From: SXOA01 sp046593355
GTDB taxonomy: Bacteria > Planctomycetota > Planctomycetia > Pirellulales > Pirellulaceae
Assembly (NCBI GenBank): GCA_046593355.1
Contig: JBKJNY010000141.1
Span: forward strand, 1 to 64,000
Direction of reading: 5' to 3'
Length of the DNA: 64,000 nucleotides
Shown here in pieces: positions 43,879 to 52,414 of the stretch. Under the pieces are notes generated by a model. That model was not told the origin of the DNA. It saw only the letters and a program-made list of their open reading frames with translations, and did no database searches. Each line of letters begins with the position of its first letter. Within the stretch, counting starts at the first letter, position 1. A program made the translations under genes and the position numbers.

Positions 43879-44439
43879 ATGTTCACCCATACGTTCATTG
43901 CGGTGCTCACCCTGAGCTTGGTCGCGCTCCCCTGCGTCGCCGAGGACAAAGTCGTTGAGCGGCAGCCGGTCCAGCACCGGGTCACGGGACTGTTCTCGCC
44001 CGACCGCGAGAACGACTTGCGCGAGGTGCTGAAAACTCTGCCGGACGTGAAGCTCGTCAGCGTTGACTACAAAACCTCCGAGGCCACATTTCTATACGAT
44101 GCGGACAAGCTGCTCAGCCGGCCCAAGCCTGAAGAAATTCCCGAGAGACTGGACAACCTGCTGCGTTCCGCCTCGCAATCGACCTTCGGCATCCGGCCGC
44201 TCTGCTTGATCCCGAAGGACAAATTGAAATGGATCGAGATTCCGGTCGCGGGCCTGGATTGCAAGGCTTGCTGCCTCGCGGCCTACGAATCGGTTTACAA
44301 GATCGACGGCGTCGAACAAGCGACGGCCAGCTTCAAGGACGGGCTTGTCACCGCGTTCGTCAATCCCGAAAAGACCAATCGAGCCGCACTCGAAGCGGCG
44401 CTGAAGGCGAGGGGCGTTACGCTGAAGCTGGAACAATAG
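43879..44439 (+). CDS. Exported HMA-type heavy-metal-associated domain protein
   Basis: The 186 residues comprise a signal peptide (ending LPCVAED), a Cys-less HMA-like region (about 33-95, QHRVTGLFSPDRENDLREVL), and a C-terminal HMA domain (about 125-186). In that domain the metal loop GLDCKACC replaces the usual GMxCxxC, followed by YESVYKIDGVEQATASF. HMA domains bind Cu(I), Zn or Hg and hand them to targets. It starts 12 bp after the DUF1592 gene, so it may serve metal or haem handling in that system, an inference from position. AGGA lies upstream of the ATG. Confidence 0.8.
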   Translation: MFTHTFIAVLTLSLVALPCVAEDKVVERQPVQHRVTGLFSPDRENDLREVLKTLPDVKLVSVDYKTSEATFLYDADKLLSRPKPEEIPERLDNLLRSASQSTFGIRPLCLIPKDKLKWIEIPVAGLDCKACCLAAYESVYKIDGVEQATASFKDGLVTAFVNPEKTNRAALEAALKARGVTLKLEQ

Positions 44440-44445
44440 GGAGCA

Positions 44446-45204
44446 TCATCCGCCCAGCCCAGCGCCCCCGCCCATGCACACGTCCTCCCCCGTGAAACGG
44501 CCGTGCGCCGCGACGAACAGCGCCAGCTCCGCGACTTCCGCGGGATGGTTCAGCCGCGAGTCGAGCGTGATTTCGCGGATCGCCTCATGAACCTGGGCCG
44601 GCTGGACGTCCATCATCGGCGTGGCCGTGGGGCCGGGCGAAATGCAGTTGATGCGGATGCCGTGGCCGCGAAGCTGCATCGCGGCGGCGTTGACGAATGC
44701 CGCCAGGCCGGCTTTCGTGACGTTATAGACCGGATTGACGCGCGAGCCCGAGCGGGCCTTCGTTCCGGCGATCGACCCGAGCAAGACAATGCTGCCCCGC
44801 TTTTTTGGAATCATCAGGTCGGCAACTTCCTTGCTGCAGTGGAAGGCTCCGGTGAGGTTGACCGCGACGGCTCGCTCCCAGTCCCTCGCCGTCGTTTCGA
44901 CAAAGGGCTCCACGGTCAAGATTCCCGCGGTATAGAAGAAGAACTGCGGCGCTCCCACCGTGGTGCTCACGAAATTGGCGAAGTCGGCGACCGCCGCGCT
45001 GTCGCACACATCCAGTGTCTTCGTCCGCAGTTTGGGCGAATTGCACTCGGAAGCGAGTTGAACGAGCGCCGCCTCGCGCTGGTCGGCAACGACCAGTGCA
45101 CCGACCCTGGGCATCAAAAGGCGGACGATTTCTCCGCCGATGCCTCCCGCTCCCACGACGACGGTCGTGCCGCCTCGATACTCATCGGCGATGCGGCTGA
45201 ACAT
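44446..45204 (-). CDS. Short-chain dehydrogenase/reductase
   Basis: The protein has 252 residues from the ATG at 45204; longer frames would run through the tRNA-Gly gene. SDR motifs present are TTVVVGAGGIGGEIV (cofactor loop, slightly altered from TGxxxGxG), NVTKAGLAAFVN with the catalytic Y-x-x-x-K replaced by YNVTK, a Ser in GSIAGTK, and RINCISPGPTATPM. The Tyr and Lys are therefore conserved. The substrate is unknown. It is convergent with the HMA gene, 6 bp apart. Confidence 0.9.
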   Translation of the reverse strand: MFSRIADEYRGGTTVVVGAGGIGGEIVRLLMPRVGALVVADQREAALVQLASECNSPKLRTKTLDVCDSAAVADFANFVSTTVGAPQFFFYTAGILTVEPFVETTARDWERAVAVNLTGAFHCSKEVADLMIPKKRGSIVLLGSIAGTKARSGSRVNPVYNVTKAGLAAFVNAAAMQLRGHGIRINCISPGPTATPMMDVQPAQVHEAIREITLDSRLNHPAEVAELALFVAAHGRFTGEDVCMGGGAGLGG

Positions 45205-45291
45205 GGAACCACTCGTATGAGAAGGATCGCCAGTGGTTGCGCCGCCGTACGAAAACAGCCGTCGGCATTGCTGCCCACGGCTGTCAAGAAG

Positions 45292-45363
45292 AGCGGCGGA
45301 CGAGGGTCGAACTCGCGACATCCAGCTTGGGAAGTTGGCGCTCTACCACTGAGCTACCGCCGC
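45292..45363 (-). tRNA. tRNA-Gly (CCC)
   Basis: A 72-nt cloverleaf on the minus strand: acceptor GCGGCGG/CCGCCGC, D stem GCTC/GAGC, anticodon loop TTCCCAA (anticodon CCC), T arm CGAGTTCGACCCTCG, discriminator T. CCA is not encoded. It lies 88 bp upstream of the SDR start and may share a transcript with it. Confidence 0.93.
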
Positions 45364-45428
45364 AATCCATGGTGCCTGGTCATTATAAGGGGGTCGGAGG
45401 CGAACGCAAGCAGCGCCCTCGATTCGCT

Positions 45429-46028
45429 TTAGGCCGTTACGGGTTGGCGGACTGCCAAAGGTCCACCGACACCGCGGACAATCCAGGCGGAAATGCGGTT
45501 CAGGAGCAAGCCCGCGGCGGGCAGCGCGACCGCGCCCACGGCCGCCGCAACCATTCCGGTGCCGCGCGGGATATTGAAGTCGAGGCGCAGGACCAACTCC
45601 ATCATGCGCGGGTCGGTCTCCAGCAGAAAGCACATCGCGGGAAAGAGCGGAATAACGACCATCAGCAAGAGCGTGGCGGGGAGCAGGACGACGATAAAGA
45701 CGCCGCGCTTGATGCTGTTGCGGACCCCGGCGCGGGATAGAAAGCTCACCGCCCCGGCCCACATGGCCAGGACGGCGAACGAAAAGAAGGCCAGCAGCAT
45801 CAGGAACGAGCGTTGGTACTGCACTCCGATGTATTGCAAGCAGAACCCCAGGCCCACCTGGAACTGGACAAGCAGCCACACGAAGTCAATGAGGTGAAAG
45901 CGCGTGGGGGCTTTCAGTTTTCCGCCGGCCCGGTTCACGGGGCCCAGGATGAGCCAGGCCACCACCGGCGCGAGCAGCAGCGTCAGCAGGAAGGAAGCGA
46001 TACCGAGGACGCGGTCTCGGGCGTTCAT
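45429..46028 (-). CDS. Multi-pass membrane protein
   Basis: The protein has 199 residues from the ATG at 46028. A TTG at 46067, directly after the upstream stop (TAA-TTG), would add 13. It has about five hydrophobic segments (VLGIASFLLTLLLAPVVAWLIL, VWLLVQFQVGLGFCLQYI, FLMLLAFFSFAVLAMWAGAV, VFIVVLLPATLLLMVVI, MVAAAVGAVALPAAGLLL). There is no recognised family. It is last in a minus-strand unit after the sigma-54 activator and the DUF1499 gene. Confidence 0.75.
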   Translation of the reverse strand: MNARDRVLGIASFLLTLLLAPVVAWLILGPVNRAGGKLKAPTRFHLIDFVWLLVQFQVGLGFCLQYIGVQYQRSFLMLLAFFSFAVLAMWAGAVSFLSRAGVRNSIKRGVFIVVLLPATLLLMVVIPLFPAMCFLLETDPRMMELVLRLDFNIPRGTGMVAAAVGAVALPAAGLLLNRISAWIVRGVGGPLAVRQPVTA

Positions 46029-46067
46029 AAACACTCGCGAAAACGAGAATGAATCATTCGCTGCCAA

Positions 46068-46523
46068 TTATCGCAGCAAAGTGCGAAGCGTGTCCATCAG
46101 TTCCGCCAGGTTTCGTGGATTTTGGCCGAAGTCTCCTTTGCCGACGCGGGATTGGCTTTCCGCGAAGATTTCGTACTGCGCGGGCTGCTGGTTATCGCTT
46201 GCCAGCCGAATGTGGACGGTGATATCGTCCTTGAACCGCAGCAGGCGGGTGGTGCGGACAAATCGCAAGGTGATTTCGTCCGCTGTTACCTCGCGGCCCG
46301 CAAGCTCCCAGCCAGGAAGCCGTTTGACGGCCGTGGCCACCAGATCCGCGAGGTCGGACGAGGGCCGCTGGGAGGTGATGGGGTGAAAGCTGGGATTTTT
46401 CGCACTTACCGAGGTTGCAGCGTAGTTCGTTGTCAGGTCGCGGCTCCAATCCTCGACGGTTGCGATCAGCCAGAGTAGGCCGAGAGCCAAGAGGAGAGCG
46501 ATGACACCGGCGGCGAGATACAT
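46068..46523 (-). CDS. DUF1499 family protein
   Basis: The 151 residues include an N-terminal membrane helix (AAGVIALLLALGLLWLIA) followed by a DUF1499 domain (about 40-150: LADLVATAVKRLPGWELAGREVTADEITLRFVRTTRLLRFKDDITVHI, with the GKGDFGQNPRNLAELMDTL end). DUF1499 proteins have no established activity. The gene starts 3 bp after the sigma-54 activator stop and is followed directly by the membrane protein, so all three are likely one operon. Confidence 0.85.
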   Translation of the reverse strand: MYLAAGVIALLLALGLLWLIATVEDWSRDLTTNYAATSVSAKNPSFHPITSQRPSSDLADLVATAVKRLPGWELAGREVTADEITLRFVRTTRLLRFKDDITVHIRLASDNQQPAQYEIFAESQSRVGKGDFGQNPRNLAELMDTLRTLLR

Positions 46524-46526
46524 AAG

Positions 46527-48122
46527 CTAGAACACCACATCAGGCAGCGAGTTCGGCCGGAATCTTGACCAGGAAATCCCCAGTTTTCTCATCCTCGCCC
46601 GCAAGGTGTGCGGGTTGATGCCTAGAATCTCGGCCGCTCCACCACGCCCTTCTATCTTACCCCGAGTCGCGGTCAGGGCCTTTTCGATATGCTGCCGCAT
46701 GGCGTTATCGAGCGTAGCAATTCCCGGTGATTGCGTACGCAAATCGTCGGTCGTGACTTCGTAAAAGGTTGGCGGGGGTGGCGCGGGCTGCGGAGGAGTA
46801 ATTCCGAACCCCAGGGATTTGGCAACTTCCAGCGACTTTCCGTCTCCCAAGATGGCCGCCCGGTCGATGACCGCGCCGAGTTCGCGGATGTTGCCGGGCC
46901 AAGGGTATTTTCTCAATGCCTGTAAGTCAGTAGGAGATGGTTCCACGAGCGATAGCCCAAAGCGATTTGCCGCCCGAAAGGCGAAATGTCGGGCCAGCGC
47001 CGGAATGTCATCCAGCCGGTCTCGGAGCGGCGGAAGCATGATGGGGAAGACGGAGATGCGATACCACAGATCCTCGCGGAAGCTCCGGTCCCGCACCATC
47101 GCCGCCAAGTCCCGGTGCGTGGCCGCAATCATCCGGACATCGACATGAATCGGCTGTTGCCCGCCGACCCGCTCGATAAAACCGTCCTGCAACACGCGCA
47201 ACAGCCGCACTTGCGCCGGCAAAGGCAATTCACCGATTTCATCAAGGAAAAGAGTGCCGCCATCCGCCCGTTCGAACCAGCCTTGCCGAGTTTCCGAGGC
47301 TCCCGTGAAGCTCCCCTTTTCATGTCCAAAGAGCTGCGAATCGATGAGCTCGGACGGGATAGCGCCGCAGTTGACGCGGATGAAGGGGCCGTCATGCCGG
47401 GCCGATTTATTGTGAATGGCACGCGATACCACCTCTTTGCCGGTTCCTGTTTCTCCCAGGATCAGCACCGGCACGTCCGACTGAGAAACGAGGTCCGCCC
47501 TTTCCATCACATGCCGGAGGCCGGCTTCCAAACCAACGATGGTTTCGCCCATCTCGCGTTTTCCCAGGCGCGTGAGCAGCGTTGTCCGGTCCGCTTCGGC
47601 GGCCGAACGAAGCGTGGTCAGTTCATGCAGGCGGTGGTCGTTTTCGAGAGCGACAGAGAAGGGTTCGAGCAGGTGCTCGGCAATCCGCAGATGTTCTTCT
47701 TTGAAGGGCCTGGCGTGGGTCGCGATCAAAGCCAGCACGCCGGCGGGACCATCGGCACTCGTCAGCGGTCCGACGAGAACCTCGCCCTCCAACTCCTCGG
47801 GCACGATGAGGGCCAACTCGCCGCTCCGCTTGATCCGCTGGCCATGCAAAAGCTGCCCCGCGCCGGCCCAGGAAATCAGACGCTTCAGCCGGGCCTGCGA
47901 AATGGAAGTGCGGCCGATTTGCGGAGCCAGTTCGCCGCCAGCCCCCGCTGCCGCCACGGTTTCTAGTGACGAATGCTGGCGGTCGATGCGGCGGATGACG
48001 AGGGCTGCTAGCGGCAATCGCTCCGCAAGAACCGGGGCCACGGTTCGCGTGGAATCGGCGATGTCGATGTGCCGACACATTTCGCGCCAAACGCTGAACA
48101 AGATGTCGCGATACTTCTCCAT
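46527..48122 (-). CDS. Sigma-54-dependent transcriptional activator (GAF-AAA+-HTH)
   Basis: The 531 residues comprise an N-terminal GAF-like sensor (about 15-160) and an AAA+ domain: Walker A GETGTGKE (223-230), the sigma-54 loop GSFTGA (270-275, canonical GAFTGA with Ala to Ser), and Walker B TLFLDEIGELP (290-300). A Fis-type HTH at the C-terminus (AAEILGINPHTLRARMRKL) follows. Such proteins bind upstream sites and hydrolyse ATP to open sigma-54 promoters. The gene is divergent from the sulfate transporter operon, whose leader has a -24/-12 element, so it is the obvious candidate regulator. The sensed signal is unknown. Confidence 0.93.
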   Translation of the reverse strand: MEKYRDILFSVWREMCRHIDIADSTRTVAPVLAERLPLAALVIRRIDRQHSSLETVAAAGAGGELAPQIGRTSISQARLKRLISWAGAGQLLHGQRIKRSGELALIVPEELEGEVLVGPLTSADGPAGVLALIATHARPFKEEHLRIAEHLLEPFSVALENDHRLHELTTLRSAAEADRTTLLTRLGKREMGETIVGLEAGLRHVMERADLVSQSDVPVLILGETGTGKEVVSRAIHNKSARHDGPFIRVNCGAIPSELIDSQLFGHEKGSFTGASETRQGWFERADGGTLFLDEIGELPLPAQVRLLRVLQDGFIERVGGQQPIHVDVRMIAATHRDLAAMVRDRSFREDLWYRISVFPIMLPPLRDRLDDIPALARHFAFRAANRFGLSLVEPSPTDLQALRKYPWPGNIRELGAVIDRAAILGDGKSLEVAKSLGFGITPPQPAPPPPTFYEVTTDDLRTQSPGIATLDNAMRQHIEKALTATRGKIEGRGGAAEILGINPHTLRARMRKLGISWSRFRPNSLPDVVF

Positions 48123-48128
48123 GGTGTT

Positions 48129-48187
48129 CCGTTAAATATACTGGTAACCCGTGATATACAACGGTGTAATTCTAGCATATTTAACGG
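48129..48187. promoter_or_regulatory. Inverted repeat, candidate activator-binding site
   Basis: CCGTTAAATAT (48129-48139) and ATATTTAACGG (48177-48187) are an exact inverted pair 37 bp apart, in an A/T-rich tract directly upstream of the activator gene. The right half lies about 73 bp upstream of the -24 element. That position suits an enhancer for a sigma-54 activator, and it may also govern autoregulation. Confidence 0.55.
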
Positions 48188-48259
48188 AATTGAGCAACCA
48201 CGACCTCCATTCCCAAGGATTCTCCGCCCAAACCGCAGACTCGGGTGGCACTCTGCTGT

Positions 48260-48275
48260 TGGCATTGGCGTTGCT
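48260..48275 (+). promoter_or_regulatory. Sigma-54 (-24/-12) promoter of the sulfate transporter operon
   Basis: TGGCATTGGCGTTGCT matches the consensus TGGCAC-N5-TTGCW with GG and GC at the correct 10-bp separation. The predicted start is near 48287, about 50 nt before the ATG of the sulfate-binding protein gene. A second TGGCAC at 48246 lacks a correctly spaced TTGC and is not the promoter. Confidence 0.7.
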
Positions 48276-48339
48276 TAAGGAACTCCAAGTCTCGGGTCAC
48301 AACTTGTTTCCATCGCCCAACTGACGAAGGCCAATTCCC

Positions 48340-49476
48340 ATGAAAACGACGCAACTTGTCGCCACCCTCGCTGTACTGCTCCTCGCCACCCCGTTTATGG
48401 GCTGCGGCACTTCGCCTGGAATTTCCAACACCGGGGGCACGTCCGGCGCAACGGGCTCGGGGTCCGGCGACTCCGCAGCCAAGCCGGCCCTGACGCTACT
48501 CAACGTGTCGTATGACCCGACGCGCGAGTTCTACACCGAATTCAATAAGTCCTTCGCGGAATACTGGAAGCAGAAAAACAATCAGGAGGTGACCATCGAG
48601 CAGTCCCACGGCGGCTCGGGGAAGCAGGCCCGCGCGGTGATTGACGGATTGGAGGCCGACGTGGTCACGCTGGCGCTGGCCTACGACGTGAATGTCATCG
48701 CCCGCAAAGCGAAGCTGTTGGATGAGGGCTGGCAGCAGGAATTTGAGCTCAACAGCGCCCCCTACACTTCCACAATCGTCTTCTTGGTCCGCACGGGAAA
48801 TCCCAAGGGAATCAAAGACTGGGACGACTTGGTGAAAGAGGGTGTGGAGGTGATTGTCGCTAATCCGAAAACGAGCGGCGGGGCGCGATGGAACTACCTG
48901 GCCGCTTGGGGTTACGCCCTCAAGCAGGAACTCGGCGACCTGAAGAAACTCAGCGACCCGCAGGAAGCGAAAAGTGTCGAGGCCGCGCAAGCGAAAGCCA
49001 AAGCTTTTGTCGCCGACCTATACAAGCATGTCCCGGTGCTCGATTCCGGGGCGCGTGGTTCCACCAACACCTTTGTGCAGCGGGAAATCGGCGACGTTCT
49101 GGTGGGCTGGGAAAATGAAGCGTTCCTGGCCTTGAACGAACTGGGCAAAGACAAATTCGAGATCGTCGCCCCCAGCAGCAGCATCCTGGCGGAGCCGCCG
49201 GTCGCTATTGTCGATAAGGTCGCCGCGAAGCGGGGAACGACGGAGGTTGCTAAGGCTTATCTCGAATATCTGTATTCACCGCAAGGACAGAAGCTTGCCG
49301 CCAAGCACTACTTCCGGCCAGCAGTCATTAGTTCCATCTCGGAAGATCAACGGAAGGGCTTTGCGGAGGTCGATCTCTTCACCATCGAAGAGGTCTTTGG
49401 CGGCTGGGACAAGGCTCAGGCCGAGCATTTTGACGACGGCGGAGTGTTCGACCAGATTTATCAGTCCTCCAAGTAG
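48340..49476 (+). CDS. Sulfate ABC transporter, substrate-binding lipoprotein
   Basis: The 378 residues include a signal peptide with a lipobox-like end (TPFMGCG, Cys22), then a Ser/Gly/Thr-rich linker to about residue 45, then the sulfate-binding domain. Motifs SYDPTREFYTEFN, QSHGGSGKQARAVIDGLEADVVTLALAYDV and VIVANPKTSGGARWNYLAAWGYAL are those of Sbp/CysP. It captures sulfate or thiosulfate for the CysT-CysW-CysA transporter encoded next. It is the first gene after the sigma-54 promoter. Confidence 0.95.
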   Translation: MKTTQLVATLAVLLLATPFMGCGTSPGISNTGGTSGATGSGSGDSAAKPALTLLNVSYDPTREFYTEFNKSFAEYWKQKNNQEVTIEQSHGGSGKQARAVIDGLEADVVTLALAYDVNVIARKAKLLDEGWQQEFELNSAPYTSTIVFLVRTGNPKGIKDWDDLVKEGVEVIVANPKTSGGARWNYLAAWGYALKQELGDLKKLSDPQEAKSVEAAQAKAKAFVADLYKHVPVLDSGARGSTNTFVQREIGDVLVGWENEAFLALNELGKDKFEIVAPSSSILAEPPVAIVDKVAAKRGTTEVAKAYLEYLYSPQGQKLAAKHYFRPAVISSISEDQRKGFAEVDLFTIEEVFGGWDKAQAEHFDDGGVFDQIYQSSK

Positions 49477-49498
49477 CACCCAGCGGATTCACGCTCTC

Positions 49499-50335
49499 AT
49501 GGCTCTCACCTTCAAACGTCACAGCGTGCTCCCCGGCTTCAATCTGACGCTGGGGTTTTCGCTGCTGTATCTCTCCCTGATTGTGCTGATTCCGCTCTCG
49601 GCCCTCTTTCTCCGCTCGGCGTCACTTTCGCCGGCGGAGTTCTGGAAAGTAGTGACCGAGCCGAGAGTGGTGGCTTCGTATAAGGTCACTTTTGGCGCGT
49701 CGCTGCTCGCGGCGATGGTCAACTCCGTGTTCGGGTTCATTTTGGCCTGGTCGCTCGTCCGCTATCGCTTCCCAGGGCGAAAGATCATTGATGCGCTGAT
49801 CGATCTGCCGTTTGCCCTGCCGACCGCGGTCTCTGGCATCGCGCTGGCGACGATTTACGATGGCAAGGGCTGGATTGGGCAGTTTCTGTGGCCGCTGGGG
49901 ATCAAGACGGCCTATTCGCAACTTGGAATCACGATCGCCCTGATCTTCATCGGCCTGCCGTTTATCGTCCGGACGCTGCAACCCGCCCTGGAGGAGCTCG
50001 ATGCGGAAAGCGAAGAAGCAGCCGCCAGCCTGGGCGCGAGTCGCTGGCAGACCTTCTGGCGAGTGATCGTGCCGACTATTCTGCCGTCGTTGTTGACCGG
50101 GTTTTCCCTGTCCTTCGCTCGGGCGCTGGGGGAATACGGCTCGGTGATTTTTATCTCCGGCAACATTCGCAACAAGACGGAAATCACCTCGCTGCTCATC
50201 ATCGAAAAACTCGAGCAGTACAACTACGAAGGAGCCGCGGCGATCGCGGTGGTGATGCTGGGAGCATCCTTCGTCATCCTACTGTTCATCAACGTGCTGC
50301 AGTGGTGGGCCGCTCAAGGACACAAAGGAGTTTAA
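49499..50335 (+). CDS. cysT: Sulfate ABC transporter permease CysT (CysU)
   Basis: The protein has 278 residues with six membrane segments. The start ATG at 49499 lies 22 bp after the binding-protein stop; the frame is open further upstream, inside that gene. The permease signature loop EEAAASLGASRWQTFWRVIVPTILP (about 175-200) contacts the ATPase. SGIALATIYDGKGWIG and the ARALGEYGSVIFISGN segment are typical of CysT. It forms the channel with CysW. Confidence 0.94.
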   Translation: MALTFKRHSVLPGFNLTLGFSLLYLSLIVLIPLSALFLRSASLSPAEFWKVVTEPRVVASYKVTFGASLLAAMVNSVFGFILAWSLVRYRFPGRKIIDALIDLPFALPTAVSGIALATIYDGKGWIGQFLWPLGIKTAYSQLGITIALIFIGLPFIVRTLQPALEELDAESEEAAASLGASRWQTFWRVIVPTILPSLLTGFSLSFARALGEYGSVIFISGNIRNKTEITSLLIIEKLEQYNYEGAAAIAVVMLGASFVILLFINVLQWWAAQGHKGV

Positions 50336-50339
50336 TTCC

Positions 50340-51230
50340 ATGGCCAATTCCGCGGCCTCTTTTACGGCAGGAATCCAGAGCGGCAAATCGCACACAGCGG
50401 CGAAGGATCCAGCATGGCTGAAGTACCTGCTGATTGGCATTTCCGTGGGCTTCGTGAGTCTGTTCCTGGTGCTGCCGCTGGCGGTGGTTTTTCTGGAAGC
50501 CTTTCGCAAGGGACTGGGCATTTACTTGCAGACCTTTCAGACCCGCGACAGTTGGCAGGCGATCAAGCTGACGCTGATTGCCACAGGAATTTCGCTGCCG
50601 CTGAACCTGGTGTTCGGCCTGGCGGCTTCGTGGGCGATTGCCAAGTTTGATTTCAAAGGGAAGAGCCTGCTGATTACGCTGATTGACTTGCCGTTTGCCG
50701 TTTCGCCGATCATTTCCGGCCTGATTTATGTGCTGGTGTTCGGCTTGCAGGGATGGTTCGGCTCGTGGCTGGCAGATCACGACATCAAGATCATTTTTGC
50801 CGTGCCGGGAATCGTGTTGGCCACGATTTTCGTCACGTTCCCCTTCGTCGCCCGCGAACTGATCCCGCTGATGCAAGAACAGGGAGACGACGAAGAGCAG
50901 GCGGCTCTTTCGCTCGGAGCGAGCGGCTGGCAGACGTTCTGGTGGGTGACGCTGCCGAACGTGAAGTGGGCGCTGCTCTATGGCGTGATCCTGTGCAACG
51001 CCCGCGCGATGGGAGAATTCGGCGCGGTCAGCGTCGTCTCTGGCCATATCCAAGGGCGGACGAACACCGTGCCGCTGCACATCGAACTGCTGTGGAACAG
51101 CGGCGAGGCCAACAGCGCCACAGCCGCCTTTGCGATGGCCTCGCTGCTGGCCTTGCTCGGCCTGGTCACCCTCGCCGCCAAGACCTGGCTGGAGTGGAAA
51201 GTACAGCAAGAGTTGAAGGCCACCTCGTGA
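50340..51230 (+). CDS. cysW: Sulfate ABC transporter permease CysW
   Basis: The 296 residues comprise an N-terminal cytosolic tail, then six membrane segments. The coupling loop EEQAALSLGASGWQTFWWVTLPNVKWAL (about 185-210) and the NARAMGEFGAVSVVSGHIQG stretch identify CysW. It starts 4 bp after cysT. It partners with CysT to form the sulfate channel. Confidence 0.95.
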   Translation: MANSAASFTAGIQSGKSHTAAKDPAWLKYLLIGISVGFVSLFLVLPLAVVFLEAFRKGLGIYLQTFQTRDSWQAIKLTLIATGISLPLNLVFGLAASWAIAKFDFKGKSLLITLIDLPFAVSPIISGLIYVLVFGLQGWFGSWLADHDIKIIFAVPGIVLATIFVTFPFVARELIPLMQEQGDDEEQAALSLGASGWQTFWWVTLPNVKWALLYGVILCNARAMGEFGAVSVVSGHIQGRTNTVPLHIELLWNSGEANSATAAFAMASLLALLGLVTLAAKTWLEWKVQQELKATS

Positions 51231-51304
51231 TCCCGCCCCTCAAAACCGAACCGTTACGAATTGACTTTGGCCCCTTGAGCCGACGTCGGCAGAGGAATAC
51301 CGCA

Positions 51305-52384
51305 ATGAGCATTGAAGTCCGTCACATCACCAAATCCTTCGGCGCGTATCGAGCCTTGGAAGACGTCAGCCTGCACGTGCAAGACGGCGAACTCGTGGCC
51401 CTGCTCGGCCCCTCCGGCAGCGGCAAGACGACGCTGCTCCGCATCATCGCGGGCTTGGAAATCCCGGACGCCGACGGCCAAGGGGAAATCCTTTTTCACG
51501 GCCAGAACGTCAACCGCCGCCAGGTGGGTGAGCGGCAGGTCGGCTTTGTGTTTCAGCATTACGCTCTGTTCAAGCACATGAGCGTGTTCGAGAACATCGC
51601 CTTCGGCCTGCGAGTCCGGCCCCGGGCGCTGCGGCCGAGCAAACAAACCATCAGCGACCGCGTCAAAGAGCTGCTTAAGCTCATCCAACTGGAAAACATG
51701 GGCAATCGTTACCCGTCGCAGCTTTCCGGCGGACAGCGGCAGCGAGTGGCTTTGGCCCGGGCTCTCGCCATTGAGCCTAAAGTTTTGCTCCTCGACGAGC
51801 CGTTTGGCGCGCTAGATGCAAAGGTCCGGCAAGGGCTGCGAGCCTGGCTCCGGCGACTGCACGACGAGCTGCATATCACCAGCATCCTCGTGACGCACGA
51901 CCAGGAAGAAGCCCTGGAAGTAGCCGACCGGATCGTTGTTATGAACCAGGCCCGGATTGAGCAAGTCGGCACGCCGACCGATGTGTTCCATAACCCGGCC
52001 AGCGAATTCGTGATGGATTTCCTCGGCAACGTCAATGTTTTCCACGGGCGGATTGAAAACGGGCAGACATTCGTGGGGGGCGTATCGGTCGATCACCCGG
52101 CCCCCAAGCACGCCGAAGGAAAACCTGCCAATGTTTATGTCCGCCCGCACGAACTGCAGATCGAACGCTACGAAAGTGGCTCGCCGAGCATGCCCGCCCT
52201 CGTCTCGCGGATCAACCCCGCGGGATCGCTGGCCAAGATCAGCTTGCAGGCCGAGGGAGGGACCGACATCCAGGTCGATCTGCCCTTCGAACGATTTTTG
52301 GAACTTGATCTGAAAGTGGGAGAGCAGGTTTACGTCGCGCCCCGGCGAGTACGCGTGTTCTCGTCCGATGACTATGTCATTTGA
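51305..52384 (+). CDS. cysA: Sulfate ABC transporter ATP-binding protein CysA
   Basis: The protein has 359 residues from the ATG at 51305; the frame is open upstream inside cysW. It carries Walker A GPSGSGKTT (35-43), the Q-loop VFQHYALF, the signature LSGGQRQRVALARAL, Walker B LLLDEPFGALDAKVR and switch His (THDQEEALEVADR). A C-terminal TOBE-like regulatory domain follows (about 245-359). It energises sulfate import through CysT-CysW. It is the last gene of the operon, convergent with a small gene 30 bp away. Confidence 0.95.
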   Translation: MSIEVRHITKSFGAYRALEDVSLHVQDGELVALLGPSGSGKTTLLRIIAGLEIPDADGQGEILFHGQNVNRRQVGERQVGFVFQHYALFKHMSVFENIAFGLRVRPRALRPSKQTISDRVKELLKLIQLENMGNRYPSQLSGGQRQRVALARALAIEPKVLLLDEPFGALDAKVRQGLRAWLRRLHDELHITSILVTHDQEEALEVADRIVVMNQARIEQVGTPTDVFHNPASEFVMDFLGNVNVFHGRIENGQTFVGGVSVDHPAPKHAEGKPANVYVRPHELQIERYESGSPSMPALVSRINPAGSLAKISLQAEGGTDIQVDLPFERFLELDLKVGEQVYVAPRRVRVFSSDDYVI

Positions 52385-52414
52385 GACGCGCGATCCAAGA
52401 CCAAGTCCGCAGCC

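Noticed and set aside
45205..45321. N-terminal extension of the SDR gene to 45321
   Set aside because: The extension overlaps the tRNA-Gly gene; the ATG at 45204 gives a normal SDR N-terminus.
48246..48262. TGGCAC as sigma-54 -24 box
   Set aside because: The bases at the -12 position are not TTGC at the right distance; the element at 48260-48275 fits properly.
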